A stretch of DNA of 13,639 nt from Eimeria necatrix (GCF_000499385.1 NW_013651731.1:1-13639); one strand, 5' to 3'; numbered from the stretch's first letter, positions 1-7,468 are shown. A program made the numbers and translations. Notes: a model not told the origin generated them from the letters alone.

Positions 1-60
<60 letters not shown>
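1..60. repeat. (TGC)20 trinucleotide microsatellite
   Basis: Twenty uninterrupted TGC units begin the window and probably continue to the left. The tract equals CTG on this strand and CAG on the other. Such tracts occur in both exons and introns of coccidian genomes. Without flanking sequence on the left its status here is open. The next 120 bases are AT-richer unique sequence in which I see no gene. Confidence 0.97.
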
Positions 61-61
<1 letters not shown>

Positions 62-189
62 GTGTTGCATTTATGCTTGTGCATTTAGCCAGATGGCCGT
101 TTAAATAGTACGAAGAGCTGCTGCGCTTCTCCAAATCGAATTTTTGCTTTTCTCAACTTAATTCAAAACAAGTGAGGCTTTTATGAAGC

Positions 190-248
<59 letters not shown>

Positions 249-250
249 AG

Positions 251-372
251 CGGTGGTTTGGGGGCGACAACGAAGTGGGCCGCAGAAGAAGCAGCGCTGT
301 TGAAGAGCTGGGCCTTCAAGAAGACCCCTGCGGGTCTTTCTTGGAGAGGCCCACTTCAGTATATGAACTCTA

Positions 373-373
<1 letters not shown>
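251..373 (+). CDS. Candidate terminal exon, unknown protein
   Basis: A stretch of complex sequence sits between two CTG tracts. The upstream tract (191-250) ends in CTGCTGCAG, a good acceptor. From 251 one frame reads RWFGGDNEVG, then EELGLQEDPCGSFLERP and SVYEL, and stops at TAG 371-373, giving 40 residues of mixed composition. A competing frame (phase of 183) reads TTKWAAEEAALLKSWAFKK and would have to leave through a GTATAT donor near 359 before it runs into poly-Cys. I cannot separate the two by eye. The rest of the gene would lie upstream, beyond the CTG tract and possibly outside the window. The family is not recognised. Confidence 0.28.
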
Positions 374-416
<43 letters not shown>

Positions 417-623
417 AGCAGCAGCTGCTGCAGTGGCTGGCGGTGCCGCAGCAGCTGCAGGTGGCGCTGCAGCTCGTGCGCAAATAGCGCTGCAGCGGGT
501 GCTGCAGTAGCAACCAAAGCTGCTGTTGCTGCAGCAGCTGGAGCTGTGCAGCCGCTGCTGCTGCTGCTGCTGCTGCTGCAGCTGCTGCAGCTGCTGCAGC
601 TGTTTGCGGGTGTGTTTTCTTGA
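374..623. repeat. CTG tract plus GCTGCAG-rich low-complexity DNA
   Basis: A (CTG)n tract at about 374-411 is followed by degenerate GCTGCAG/GCAGCTGC sequence and another CTG tract near 552-580. Frames encode poly-Cys, Ala/Gly-rich or Gln/Leu-rich peptides depending on phase. One frame gives LLQWLAVPQQLQVALQLVRK before a TAG at about 485. Its codons are almost all CTG, CAG and GCG, so the repeat itself explains the apparent coding bias. I do not call a gene. Confidence 0.7.
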
Positions 624-869
624 GCTTTTGTCTCTTTATGAATTTTGCTGCTCTTTGTCTCTTTCTTAATTTCTCTGTTGCCCTTTTCTACATCTGGGCT
701 GCTGCTTCCTCTAGGCGCCGCCCCTTTTTGCTGCTGCGCTGCTGCTGTGCTGCTGCTGCGCTGCTGCTGCTGCTGCTGCTGCGCTGCTGCTGCTGCTGCT
801 TCTTTCGTCTTAAGGGTCCCCCCCTCTAAGGAAGCCCTCAGCAGCAGAGGGCCGCAGCAGCAGGCTTTT
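624..869. other. T-rich non-coding stretch with short CTG blocks
   Basis: T-rich sequence with several TCTCTTT runs is followed by GCGCTGCTGCTG blocks of varying length. There are no splice-supported exons and no recognisable protein. It resembles intron or 3'-flank sequence. Confidence 0.5.
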
Positions 870-899
870 CTAAACCCTAAACCCTAAACCCTAAACCCC
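870..899 (+). repeat. Telomere-like CCCTAAA array (about 4 units)
   Basis: Tandem CCCTAAA units end in AAACCCCAGGGG, which leads into the GGGGCCCC region. The orientation is C-rich on the plus strand, like most arrays in the window. The unit is the TTTAGGG heptamer used at coccidian telomeres. Confidence 0.9.
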
Positions 900-974
900 A
901 GGGGCCCGTAGGTGCAGCAGCAGCAGCTCAAACCAAAACCCAAATAAAACTTTTTTTAAACCCTCAGTTGCATT

Positions 975-1800
975 TATTACTAAAAGGGGCCCCCTATGAA
1001 GGGCCCCAGGGGCCCCCAAGGGACCCCTTTGGGGGGCCCCAGGTGGCCCCAGGGGCCTCCCGGGGGCTTTGAGGGGGCCCCAAGGGGCCCCCAAAAGGGC
1101 CCCAAGGGGGCCCCAAGGGGGCCCCGAGGGGCCCCCATGGTGGAGCTACTAAGAAGCAAATAGCTTAGGGGGCCCCCCAGCTTTACCCCACATTCATTGA
1201 AGTTCTGCATGCAGCTAATACTACTAAGGGGGCCCCCAGGGGCCCCTTCGGGGCCCCCTCGGCCTTCTGGGGGCCCCAGGAGGCCCCCAGTGGGCCCCAG
1301 GGGGCCCCCTGGGGGCCCCAGTATCTCTGCATGTTCCCCATATTCTGAAGTAGAAGGAATGGCAATGTTTTAATTTCTATATTTTGACATTTGAAAGGGC
1401 CCTTTAGGGGGCCCCTGAGGGGCCCCCCGTCTCGGGTAATAGGGGGGCCCCCCAGAAGAGCTAAGCGCAGCAAGAGGGGCCCCCAACTAAATAAGGGCAC
1501 AGGGGGGGGGCCCCCCACCCCTCTCTAAGCTTATTCCCCCCTGGCTGGCCCAGGGGGCCCCCCTATACTAGTGTGCACTACTGCTGCTGTGGGGCCCCAC
1601 AGCTTCTGGGGTAGTTAAGGGGGTCTAGCAGAGGGGGGCCCCCCTCCCTGCTGCAGCTACATGCGCAGGGACTGCCCGTGGCGGGGGGCCCCCAGGGGCC
1701 CCCCTCAGAGCCCAGGGGGCCCCCATTCTGTATTGCCTCCGAGGGCCTCGGGGCCCCTGGAGGCTCCCGAGGGGCCCCCCGGGGCTGCTGGGGGCCCCTT
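975..1800. repeat. GGGGCCCC-rich block
   Basis: Dozens of runs of 3-9 G followed by 3-9 C occur at irregular spacing, with short unique islands such as 1325-1395. Because GGGGCCCC is self-complementary and stop-free, all six frames carry Gly/Pro/Ala-rich ORFs of similar length, which argues against coding. A TGCATGC element is at 1206-1212. I see no gene. Confidence 0.85.
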
Positions 1801-1858
1801 GAATGGTGAAGTGGCTAAAAGTAAGAAAGCAAAGTGTTTGAAGCGGGCCGGCGGAGCG

Positions 1859-1896
<38 letters not shown>

Positions 1897-1990
1897 AGCA
1901 GTGCAGCGGGAGCAGCGCGGCGGCGGCCCGCAACGCGGGAGCTTCTGCGGGTTTTGGGTTTATTTTGCTGCTAAAAAGCCACTAATTTGA
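1801..1990. other. Unique stretch with short CTG tract
   Basis: A plus-strand frame reads VAKSKKAKCLKRAGGAV, then poly-Ala from a GCT tract (1860-1892), then VQREQRGGGPQRGSF. It could be an exon, but no convincing acceptor precedes it and a donor-like AAAAGTAAGA lies inside it. It is left uncalled. Confidence 0.3.
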
Positions 1991-2405
1991 AGAATTGTTG
2001 CAGCATTTGTGCAAAAGAATTCAGTGGAAAGAATATAAAGTGCGAATGGACCTGAGCGATGGCCGGTTGGGCAGTGGGAGCTGCGCGTACACTGCAGCCG
2101 GGAGCGCTGGGGTGTACAGGCAGCTCGCGCCGCCGCTTTTCGAACGCCGTTTGTTCTTTTTATTATTTCATTTATTAAAATTGAATTAATTTGCGAGACA
2201 GAAGTCGAAAAGCCGGCAAAGCGCGGGCAGCTCGTAGACACAGAGCAGCGCGGCAGCAGCCCCGGCTGTCAAGACTGCTGCTCAGCAGCAGCGGGAGCCC
2301 CGGGTGTATCTCCACCTTTTCGGGCTCGTTTTGTGTCTTTTGTTTGTCTTTTTTAGTCATTTTAAGTCCCTTTTAATTCCTTTTCTTCCAGAGACTCCCT
2401 GCAAC
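1991..2405 (+). promoter_or_regulatory. 5' flank of the secreted-protein gene
   Basis: This is the region before the signal-peptide ATG at 2406. Visible elements are an AATATAAAG box at 2032-2040, a GGGGTGTACAGG element at 2109-2120 that recurs across the window, and a pyrimidine-rich tract ending in TTTTCTTCCAG at 2391, 14 bases before the ATG. The last looks like a 3' splice site, so the 5' UTR may contain an intron. Promoter function is inferred from position only. Confidence 0.4.
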
Positions 2406-3034
2406 ATGAAGGCCTCCAGCTGGCGCGGCCTGGCGCCCCTAGCCGTTGCTGCTCTGCTTTGCCTCGCAGGTAAGGGGGGCCCCCCTCTCTTTTCCCGGGG
2501 CCCTTCGCGTTGCTTTTGGGCTTTTTGGGGCCCCTTGGGGGGCCCCCGGGGGCCCCGGGGGCCCCCAGCAGCAGCAGCGGCCCGCCCGCAGCAGCAGGCG
2601 CCGCTGCTGCTGCGCGGCAGCGCGGGGGGCCCCCGGGGGCCCCCGGGCCAGCGGGGGGTCCCCTGTGGGGCCCCCCGGCCTTCGCTGGGGTGTACGTACA
2701 CCCCGCTGCAGCAGCAGGGGGCTGTCTTCCCTCCCGGGTGTCTCTGCAGCAGCAAAGACTTGTGATTTGTGGGGTCACTTGGGCTTGTGGGGCGGGCCGG
2801 GGAGCAGCGGGAGGCCTGCTGCTGCTGCTGCTGCTGCTGCACGTGCTGCTGCTGCTGCTGCTGCTGCTGTTGGTGTTGTCGCAGCCGCGGCGCCGTCGCG
2901 CGCCGCCGAGGAGGCCGCTGCTGCTGCGGCGGAGCCTGCTGCTGCTGCTGCTGCTGCAGCAGCAGCAGCAGCAGCAGCTGCAGAAGGCGCAGAGAGCTCG
3001 TTCGAAGCGGAGCCCGCGGAGGAGCCCGCGGAGG

Positions 3035-3077
<43 letters not shown>

Positions 3078-3293
3078 CGGAGAAGGACTGGCAGCAGCTC
3101 TGGCGCCCCTCGGAGATGCAACAGCAAATGGGATTTTGGCCAAACTCAAGGAATTCCCAGGCCTTGGAGAACGCGGGGCTGGTTTGCTGCAGCTCGCTGA
3201 AGAAGGCCTCGGCTTTCAGGCCAGCAAAATGGAGTTGAAGAAAATAGTCCCCATGTTGATCGAGCTGCAGAAGAACGTCCACGAGCACTACAG

Positions 3294-3355
<62 letters not shown>

Positions 3356-3468
3356 GGAGGGTGCTGCGGAGGGGCTGGCGCGAGCGGCGCTGCGGTTCTG
3401 CTGCTGCTGCTGCTGCTGCTCGCGACGCGAAAGCGGATGCGGCGCAAGCGCTGCGATTCGCTCGCGCG

Positions 3469-3512
<44 letters not shown>

Positions 3513-3608
3513 TGAAGGGGGGGTGGCTTTGGGCTGCAGTTGTTGGGGTTCTTTTTGTGCGGAAGAGGCGCTTTTTGGGCGAAGCGAAGGAAACGCAACT
3601 CGCGCTTC

Positions 3609-3655
<47 letters not shown>

Positions 3656-4509
3656 AGTTCTGACGAAAGGCAGCAGCAAACACAAGCCCTCGGCGCTGCT
3701 GTCGCGAGTTGCTGGCCGGAAGTCCCGCAGCAAAGTGCTGAAGTCAATGAAGTACTTTGCGCCGCAGACGGAGGAGGGCGAGCTGATGCAGCAGCTGGAC
3801 ATAGTGACGGTGGGTGTTGAATTTTGCGAATTTGCGGCCTTTTGCGGCCATTTTAATCCATTTTAATTCAATTTAATGCAATTTAATTCAATTTAATTTA
3901 ATTTAATTTAATTTAATTCTTTAATTCCGCTTTTCGCGGCTTTTTCCGCTTCAAACGGCGCCTTTTGGTTGGGGTGTACAGGCACCTCGCTGGGGTGTAC
4001 AGGCACCTCGCTGGGGTGTACAGGCACCTCGCTGGGGTGTACAGACAGCCCTTGCCGAATTAAAAGTTCTTTTTGAAATTAAAAATGCAATTTAAATGCA
4101 ATTTAATGCAATTTAAATGCAATTTAATGCAATTTAATGCAATTTAATGCAATTTAAAGTAAAAAAGGGAAATAAAAGGGAGTGGAAGGGCTGTTGGGGG
4201 CTTGCTGCTGCTGCAGCAGCAGCAGCAGCAGCAGCAGCCAGAAAGCGCGGATTTCTTTTGGCTGAGGGCTGTGGTAGTGTGCTGCTGCTGCTGCTGCTGC
4301 TGCAGCAGCTGCTGCACGAGCTGCACACGAAGCCGAGCAGCAGCATGCAGGAGATTTTGGAGTCTGTCTCGAAAGCTGTGGGGTTTGAACTTGAAGAAGA
4401 AGAAATGAAAGAACTCACAGGACAAATGAAGTGGGCTCATGATTTAATGGAGAAGATTTTGCCGTTATTTCCGAAAGCGCTGAAGTCCGGGAAGGCTGAG
4501 GAGCTCTAA
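2406..4509 (+). CDS. Four-exon gene, secreted Ala-rich protein of unknown family
   Basis: Proposed exons are 2406-2469, 2885-3292, 3658-3809 and 4306-4509, giving about 275 residues. Exon 1 is a signal peptide (MKASSW, then LAPLAVAALLCLA) ending at GCAG|GTAAGG. Exon 2 begins after TTGTCGCAG and carries two poly-Ala tracts around an acidic EAEPAEEPAE segment, followed by ATANGILAKLKEFPGL and MELKKIVPMLIELQKN. Exon 3 reads SALLSRVAGRKSRSK, then FAPQTEEGELMQQLDIVT. Exon 4, after a CTG tract and CAG, reads MQEILESVSKAVGFELEEE, then HDLMEKILPLFPKAL, and ends EEL-TAA. Intron phases are 1, 1 and 0 and all match. The donor at 3293 (GTCCGC) is weak, and an acceptor at 2749 in the same phase would add 45 residues to exon 2. 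No TM segment follows the signal, so a secreted protein is likely. I recognise no family; the helical, charged C-terminal half is its most distinctive part. Confidence 0.62.
2475..2686. repeat. GGGGCCCC-rich intron 1 filler
   Basis: Intron 1 of the secreted-protein gene (2470-2884 in the preferred model) is mostly G-run/C-run sequence with short CAG/CTG blocks. It is the same sequence type as the blocks at 975-1800 and 8575-8860, here placed just after a strong splice donor. Confidence 0.75.
2687..2704. repeat. Perfect 18-bp palindrome GGGGTGTACGTACACCCC
   Basis: The nine bases GGGGTGTAC are followed directly by their reverse complement GTACACCCC. The element lies in intron 1 of the secreted-protein gene. 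Half-sites or imperfect versions occur at 2109, 3971-4049, 5708-5730, 7069-7090, 7596-7609, 10370-10382 and 13563-13580. Confidence 0.9.
2936..2977. repeat. (CTG)7(CAG)7 perfect 42-bp inverted repeat inside exon 2
   Basis: Seven CTG units are followed immediately by seven CAG units. In the proposed reading frame this is a continuous poly-Ala tract whose codons switch from GCT to GCA at the centre. The switch creates the palindrome without altering the peptide. Confidence 0.9.
3297..3657 (+). repeat. CTG-rich intron 2 with three long tracts
   Basis: CTG tracts lie at about 3298-3355, 3471-3510 and 3611-3655, plus a shorter GCT tract at 3398-3420. The last runs into CTGCTGCAG, the proposed acceptor for exon 3. 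Between tracts one frame reads RDAKADAAQALRFARA, so a further small exon cannot be excluded. Confidence 0.6.
3858..3920 (+). repeat. AATTTAAT repeat in intron 3
   Basis: Short, nearly tandem AATTTAAT/AATTCAATTTAATGC units begin about 45 bases after the GTGGGT donor of exon 3. They are related to the 4084-4158 array further down the same intron. Confidence 0.8.
3971..4049 (+). repeat. 21-bp tandem repeat built on GGGGTGTACAGG
   Basis: Three identical 21-bp units start at 3971, 3992 and 4013, each beginning GGGGTGTACAGGCACC. A fourth diverges after GGGGTGTACAG (4034-4049). The array lies in the middle of intron 3 of the secreted-protein gene, flanked on both sides by AATTT repeats. Confidence 0.95.
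4084..4158 (+). repeat. AATTT array phased at about 10.3 bp
   Basis: AATTT occurs at 4089, 4100, 4110, 4121, 4131, 4141 and 4151, each with TGC before it. The spacing alternates 10 and 11 bp, close to the DNA helical repeat, so intrinsic curvature is expected. It lies about 150 bp upstream of the exon 4 acceptor. Confidence 0.9.
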
Positions 4510-4542
4510 ACCCTAAACCCTAAACCCTAAACCCTAAACCCT
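4507..4542 (+). repeat. Telomere-like array supplying a stop codon
   Basis: Five TAAACCC units end in CCCTCG. The first TAA is the stop codon of the secreted-protein gene (GAG GAG CTC TAA), so the array begins at the last sense codon. Confidence 0.9.
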
Positions 4543-4857
4543 CGCGCGGCGCTGGCAAAGGGCCGGGCCGCCGCGCGCCGCGCCGGCCGGGGTTCTTCTT
4601 GCTGCTGCTGCTGCGGCGGGCTGCTGCTGCTGCTGCTGCTGCGCGGTCGGCTGCTGCAGCGGCGCCTGCTCTGCAGCTGCTGCGGCCGCTGCTGCTGCTC
4701 TCCCCGCTGCTGCAGCTGCTGCAGCTGCTGCAGCTGCTGCAGCAGCTGCTGCAGCTGCTGCAGCAAATCTTGTTTTAATTCTCTTGTGTTTTAATGGTTC
4801 TCAGCTAAGCCAGCTAGCCGAAACATCTGCATGTGTTGTTTAACTTCAAATTAGCAG
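4543..4857. other. GC-rich CTG/GCTGCAG low-complexity then unique DNA
   Basis: CGCGCGG-rich sequence and interrupted CTG tracts lead into a run of GCTGCAGCTGCA up to about 4763. An AT-richer unique stretch with TTTTAATTC follows. No gene was recognised; it is probably 3' flank of the secreted-protein gene. Confidence 0.5.
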
Positions 4858-4872
4858 GAGCAGCAGCAGCAC

Positions 4873-4915
<43 letters not shown>

Positions 4916-5018
4916 GCCTCGTGCTGCGGGGCCCCTCTCTCCCCCCTGAGCGCTGCGGGGCCCGAGTCATTTTTGCTGTTAACACTTTTAAACTTTGTTC
5001 TCAATATGCTTGGGTCTT

Positions 5019-5078
<60 letters not shown>

Positions 5079-5079
5079 T
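4858..5079. repeat. Two CAG tracts separated by unique DNA
   Basis: (CAG)n tracts at about 4858-4915 and 5020-5079 flank about 100 bases of unique sequence that includes GGGGCCC islands. I see no convincing exon. Bases 5080-5185 are unique and also appear non-coding. Confidence 0.85.
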
Positions 5080-5185
5080 AGAGAAGGGCAGGAGGAGTAG
5101 TGAGTAAAGGAAAGCTTTTAGATATTTTCATCTGCGTTGCTGTTTACATTTCAGCTTAGCTGAGGGCCACTGAGGCTGATCTCTA

Positions 5186-5485
5186 GTGTGCAAGTTGCAG
5201 CGGCAGCTGCAGCAGCTGCAGCAGCTGCAGCAGCTGCAGCAGCAGCAGCTGCAGCAGCAGCAGCTGGCTTGCTGCAGCAGCAGCAAGCGCAGGTTGCTGC
5301 AGCAGCACCATGCACAGGCTGTCGCGGCAGCAGCAGGCACAGGCTGCCGCAGCAGCAGCAGCAAGAACACGCTGCTGCAGCAGCAGCAGGCACAGGCTGC
5401 TGCAGCAGCAGCAGGCACGGGCTGCTGCAGCAGCAGCAGGCACAGGCTGCTGCAGCAGCAGCAGCAAGCACACGCTGCTGCAGAA
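5186..5485. repeat. 25-bp minisatellite built around GCTGCTGCAGCAGC
   Basis: It starts with CAG/CTG-rich sequence, then settles into units of GGCACAGG plus GCTGCTGCAGCAGC, with GGCAC at 5389, 5414 and 5439. Related degenerate units run from about 5280 to 5475. Twenty-five is not a multiple of three, so any frame rotates through Ala, Ser/Cys and Gln/Leu. The long ORFs here are a product of the missing stop codons, not evidence of a protein. Confidence 0.85.
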
Positions 5486-5610
5486 GCCTGGGGCTGTGTT
5501 GGTTCTTAGCAGGAAGAGCAAATTTGGGGTGTATAAGACCTTTGTGCTGCCAGCATGCAAGAATATTTGAAATGTGTGGGGAAAAGCAAAATATTTTCTT
5601 GTTTTTTGGC

Positions 5611-5620
5611 TTGCATGCAA
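5611..5620. promoter_or_regulatory. TTGCATGCAA palindrome (TGCATGC motif)
   Basis: It contains TGCATGC, a cis-element known from apicomplexan promoters and bound by ApiAP2 factors in Plasmodium. It sits in AT-rich DNA upstream of the exon-like stretches at 5860-6591. Function here is inferred. Confidence 0.4.
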
Positions 5621-5640
5621 ATTAAATTAAATTAATTCAG

Positions 5641-6227
5641 TGCAAAGAGTCGAAAATGAAAAGAACTGAAGAGCTGCAGCAAAGGGGAAGTGCAGGCGAC
5701 GTGCGGATACACCTCAGGAGTTCAGGTGTACAGACAGCTCGGCGCGCAGCCGGCGACGACTGCGGCGCGATCTGGCCGCGAAAAAAGAATTAAATTCATT
5801 TTTTTAAATGTTTAAATGTTTTATTTTGCTTTTAGTTTCTTTAATTTGTTCTGGAGAGGGAATTCAGGCCTCGCTCGGGGCTCGCTCGCGCGGGCTGCGC
5901 GGCCGACGCGGCGGCGGCCGAGGCGGCGCGCGAGTGGTCGATTTCCGCCGTTTGCGCCGCTTTTTGCGGCTAAAAGAGTTTAAAAGTTGTTTTGTTTTAT
6001 TTATTTTGTTTAAATTTGCGGAAAAAGAAGAAAAAGCCTCCAAAAAAGCCTTCAAAACCGCATGTTGGCCGGAAGGACCGAGCAGCAGCCAGGGCGCGGC
6101 CGACTGCTAGCGGCATCGGCAGCAGCAGCTGCGAAGCCCGCGGGAGATCTCTTTCTTTACTTTTGCATTTATTTCAATTTAATCTTTATTGCAATTAATA
6201 AACAAATACTTTTAACTGCTGCTGCAG
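5641..6227 (+). other. Mixed region with exon-like fragments, no firm gene
   Basis: It contains an inverted pair TACACCT...AGGTGTA (5708-5730), T-rich intron-like runs (5790-5850, 5985-6015, 6150-6220), and two GC-rich islands. At 5867-5935 one frame reads GLARAGCADAAAAEAARE, and at about 6017-6145 another reads KPPKKPSKPHVGRKDRAAA. Other frames are also open and splice sites are weak. These may be exons of one plus-strand gene continuing into 6228. Confidence 0.3.
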
Positions 6228-6297
6228 AAAAAGAAGCGAAAACCAACGGGCTCTGCGCGCCGCCCAGCCCAGCGGCGAAGCCGATGGTCTGCTGGGG

Positions 6298-6362
<65 letters not shown>

Positions 6363-6448
6363 TTTTCTCTTTCTTTCATCTCGTTTGAGCTGCTTCAGCC
6401 TCGCGGATTCCCAGCTCTCGGGACGACAGCGAGGCAGGAGTCTCTTCT

Positions 6449-6479
<31 letters not shown>

Positions 6480-6591
6480 GGCAGCAGCAGCAGCAGCAGC
6501 AGCAGAAGCAGCAGCAGCAACAAAGGCCCAGTTGGCTCGGCCTTTTAGTCTTATGCAGCTGCCTGTTGCTGCAGCTGTCTGCTGCTGCTGA
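6228..6591 (+). CDS. Candidate terminal exon, Ala-tract protein
   Basis: A T-rich stretch ending in CTGCTGCAG precedes 6228. The frame in phase with 6229 reads RSENQRALRAAQPSGEADG, a long poly-Ala from (GCA)n at about 6303-6361, then FLFLSSRLSCFSLADSQLSG, a second interrupted Ala/Thr tract, and KAQLARPFSLMQLPVAAAV, stopping at TGA 6589-6591. The frame stays open through two repeat tracts and the unique sequence between them, which is mildly supportive. A poly-Gln frame and a poly-Ser frame are also partly open. No family is recognised. Confidence 0.25.
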
Positions 6592-6631
6592 GGCAGAGAC
6601 AGGAACAGCTCTTGACTGCAACTTGGGGCGC

Positions 6632-6669
6632 CCTAAACCCTAAACCCTAAACCCTAAACCCTAAACCCT
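6632..6669 (+). repeat. Telomere-like array (5 units, ends CCCTCG)
   Basis: Five CCCTAAA units are followed by CCCTCGG. A second array of exactly the same length lies about 80 bases downstream. Confidence 0.95.
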
Positions 6670-6751
6670 CGGCGAGAATGCAGCACGTGGGCCAAAGCTG
6701 CTGCCTTTGCCACCACTGAAGAAACCAGCTTGCGGCGCTTCGGCCTGCCCC

Positions 6752-6789
6752 CCTAAACCCTAAACCCTAAACCCTAAACCCTAAACCCT
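6752..6789 (+). repeat. Telomere-like array (5 units, ends CCCTCG)
   Basis: Five CCCTAAA units then CCCTCGG, an exact match to the array at 6632-6669. The 82 bases between the two arrays are unique. Confidence 0.95.
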
Positions 6790-6851
6790 CGGAGGCTCCC
6801 GATGTCTCGGGAGAAGTGCTGCTGCTCCAGAGAAAAGGAGAAGACGAGGAA

Positions 6852-6920
6852 GCAGCAGCAGCGCAGCAGCAGCGCAGCAGCAGCGCAGCAGCAGCGCAGC
6901 AGCAGCGCAGCAGCAGCAGT
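6852..6920. repeat. 11-bp CAG-derived minisatellite
   Basis: Units of GCAGCAGCAGC recur with GCGC junctions at 6861, 6872, 6883, 6894 and 6905, an 11-bp period. The period breaks the triplet frame, so it is not a simple amino-acid repeat. Confidence 0.9.
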
Positions 6921-6995
6921 TGGTTTTATATTTGAATTGAAGTTGGAATTCGAAATAAAATTAATTAAAAATTAAAAAGGAGACACAGCGGGAGA

Positions 6996-7215
6996 ATGTG
7001 CTGCTGCTGCAGCGGGGAGGCGCTGCGCTGCTGCTGCTGCTGCAGCAGCAGCAGCAGCGGGGAAGAAGCTGAGGTGTCTGTACACCTCAGAAAAAGCGCA
7101 GTCGTCAAGACACTCAAAGCAGCAAAATGTTTGTCCAGAAATTCTTTGCTGCAGTTGGAATTAGATCAGCAATTAGTAATTGACAGCAGCAGCAGCAAAG
7201 CCAGCAGCCACCGCC

Positions 7216-7252
<37 letters not shown>

Positions 7253-7373
7253 CCCCCCCGCCTTTGCTGCTCTCTTTCCCCTCCTTTGCCTCTACGCTTT
7301 CGCCCTCTGCACTCTCCACTTCAAGCTCTTCAACGTCGAAGACGTCCGCCAAACCCTAAACCCTAAACCCTAA
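6996..7373 (+). CDS. Candidate coding region, unknown; ends in telomere-like array
   Basis: An ATG-initiated frame of 125 codons. After Cys/Ser repeats it reads HLRKSAVVKTLKAAKCLSRN and LLQLELDQQLVID, plausible helical sequence. After a CTG tract read as poly-Cys, a run with C in nearly every third codon position gives CLYAFALCTLHFKLFNVED. The frame then leaves into the CCCTAAA array (TLNPKP, stop 7371-7373). The poly-Cys segments are unlikely in a real protein, so parts may be introns: ACTTCAAG at about 7327 could be an acceptor and GTCCGC at 7344 a donor. It carries the hairpin at 7069-7090. Confidence 0.28.
7069..7090. repeat. Inverted repeat CTGAGGTGT-ctgt-ACACCTCAG
   Basis: Perfect 9-bp arms flank a 4-bp loop. 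The core AGGTGT...ACACC belongs to the same family as the palindrome at 2687-2704. Confidence 0.9.
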
Positions 7374-7392
7374 ACCCTAAACCCTAAACCCT
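7351..7392 (+). repeat. Telomere-like array (6 units, ends CCCTCG)
   Basis: Six AAACCCT units follow directly after GACGTCCGCC and end in CCCTCGAG. Confidence 0.95.
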
Positions 7393-7468
7393 CGAGTTCG
7401 AGCCCGCAGCGCAGCGCGCGCTTCCGCCTGGCCTCTCACCCAAACCCTCAGCAGCCCTTCCCCGGGCC

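Noticed and set aside
183..623. An ATG ORF of 146 codons starting MKP and running into 19 Cys.
   Set aside because: Poly-Cys runs are rarely if ever translated in this group. The CTG tract ends in a CAG acceptor and a different frame gives a better exon.
1661..1990. A plus-strand ORF with VAKSKKAKCLKRAGG and a poly-Ala tract as a gene.
   Set aside because: No clear acceptor precedes it, the 5' half is GGGGCCCC repeat, and nothing in its ends supports an exon. It is only noted as possible.
2357..3747. Very long minus-strand ORFs (up to 461 codons) over the secreted-protein gene.
   Set aside because: They consist of Gln, Ser, Cys, Ala or Pro runs mirrored from CTG and GGGGCCCC repeats. The plus strand has the signal peptide, splice sites and complex peptide segments.
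5183..5625. ORFs of about 145 codons on both strands over the minisatellite.
   Set aside because: The 25-bp period rotates the frame and both strands are equally open, so lack of stops is a consequence of the repeat.
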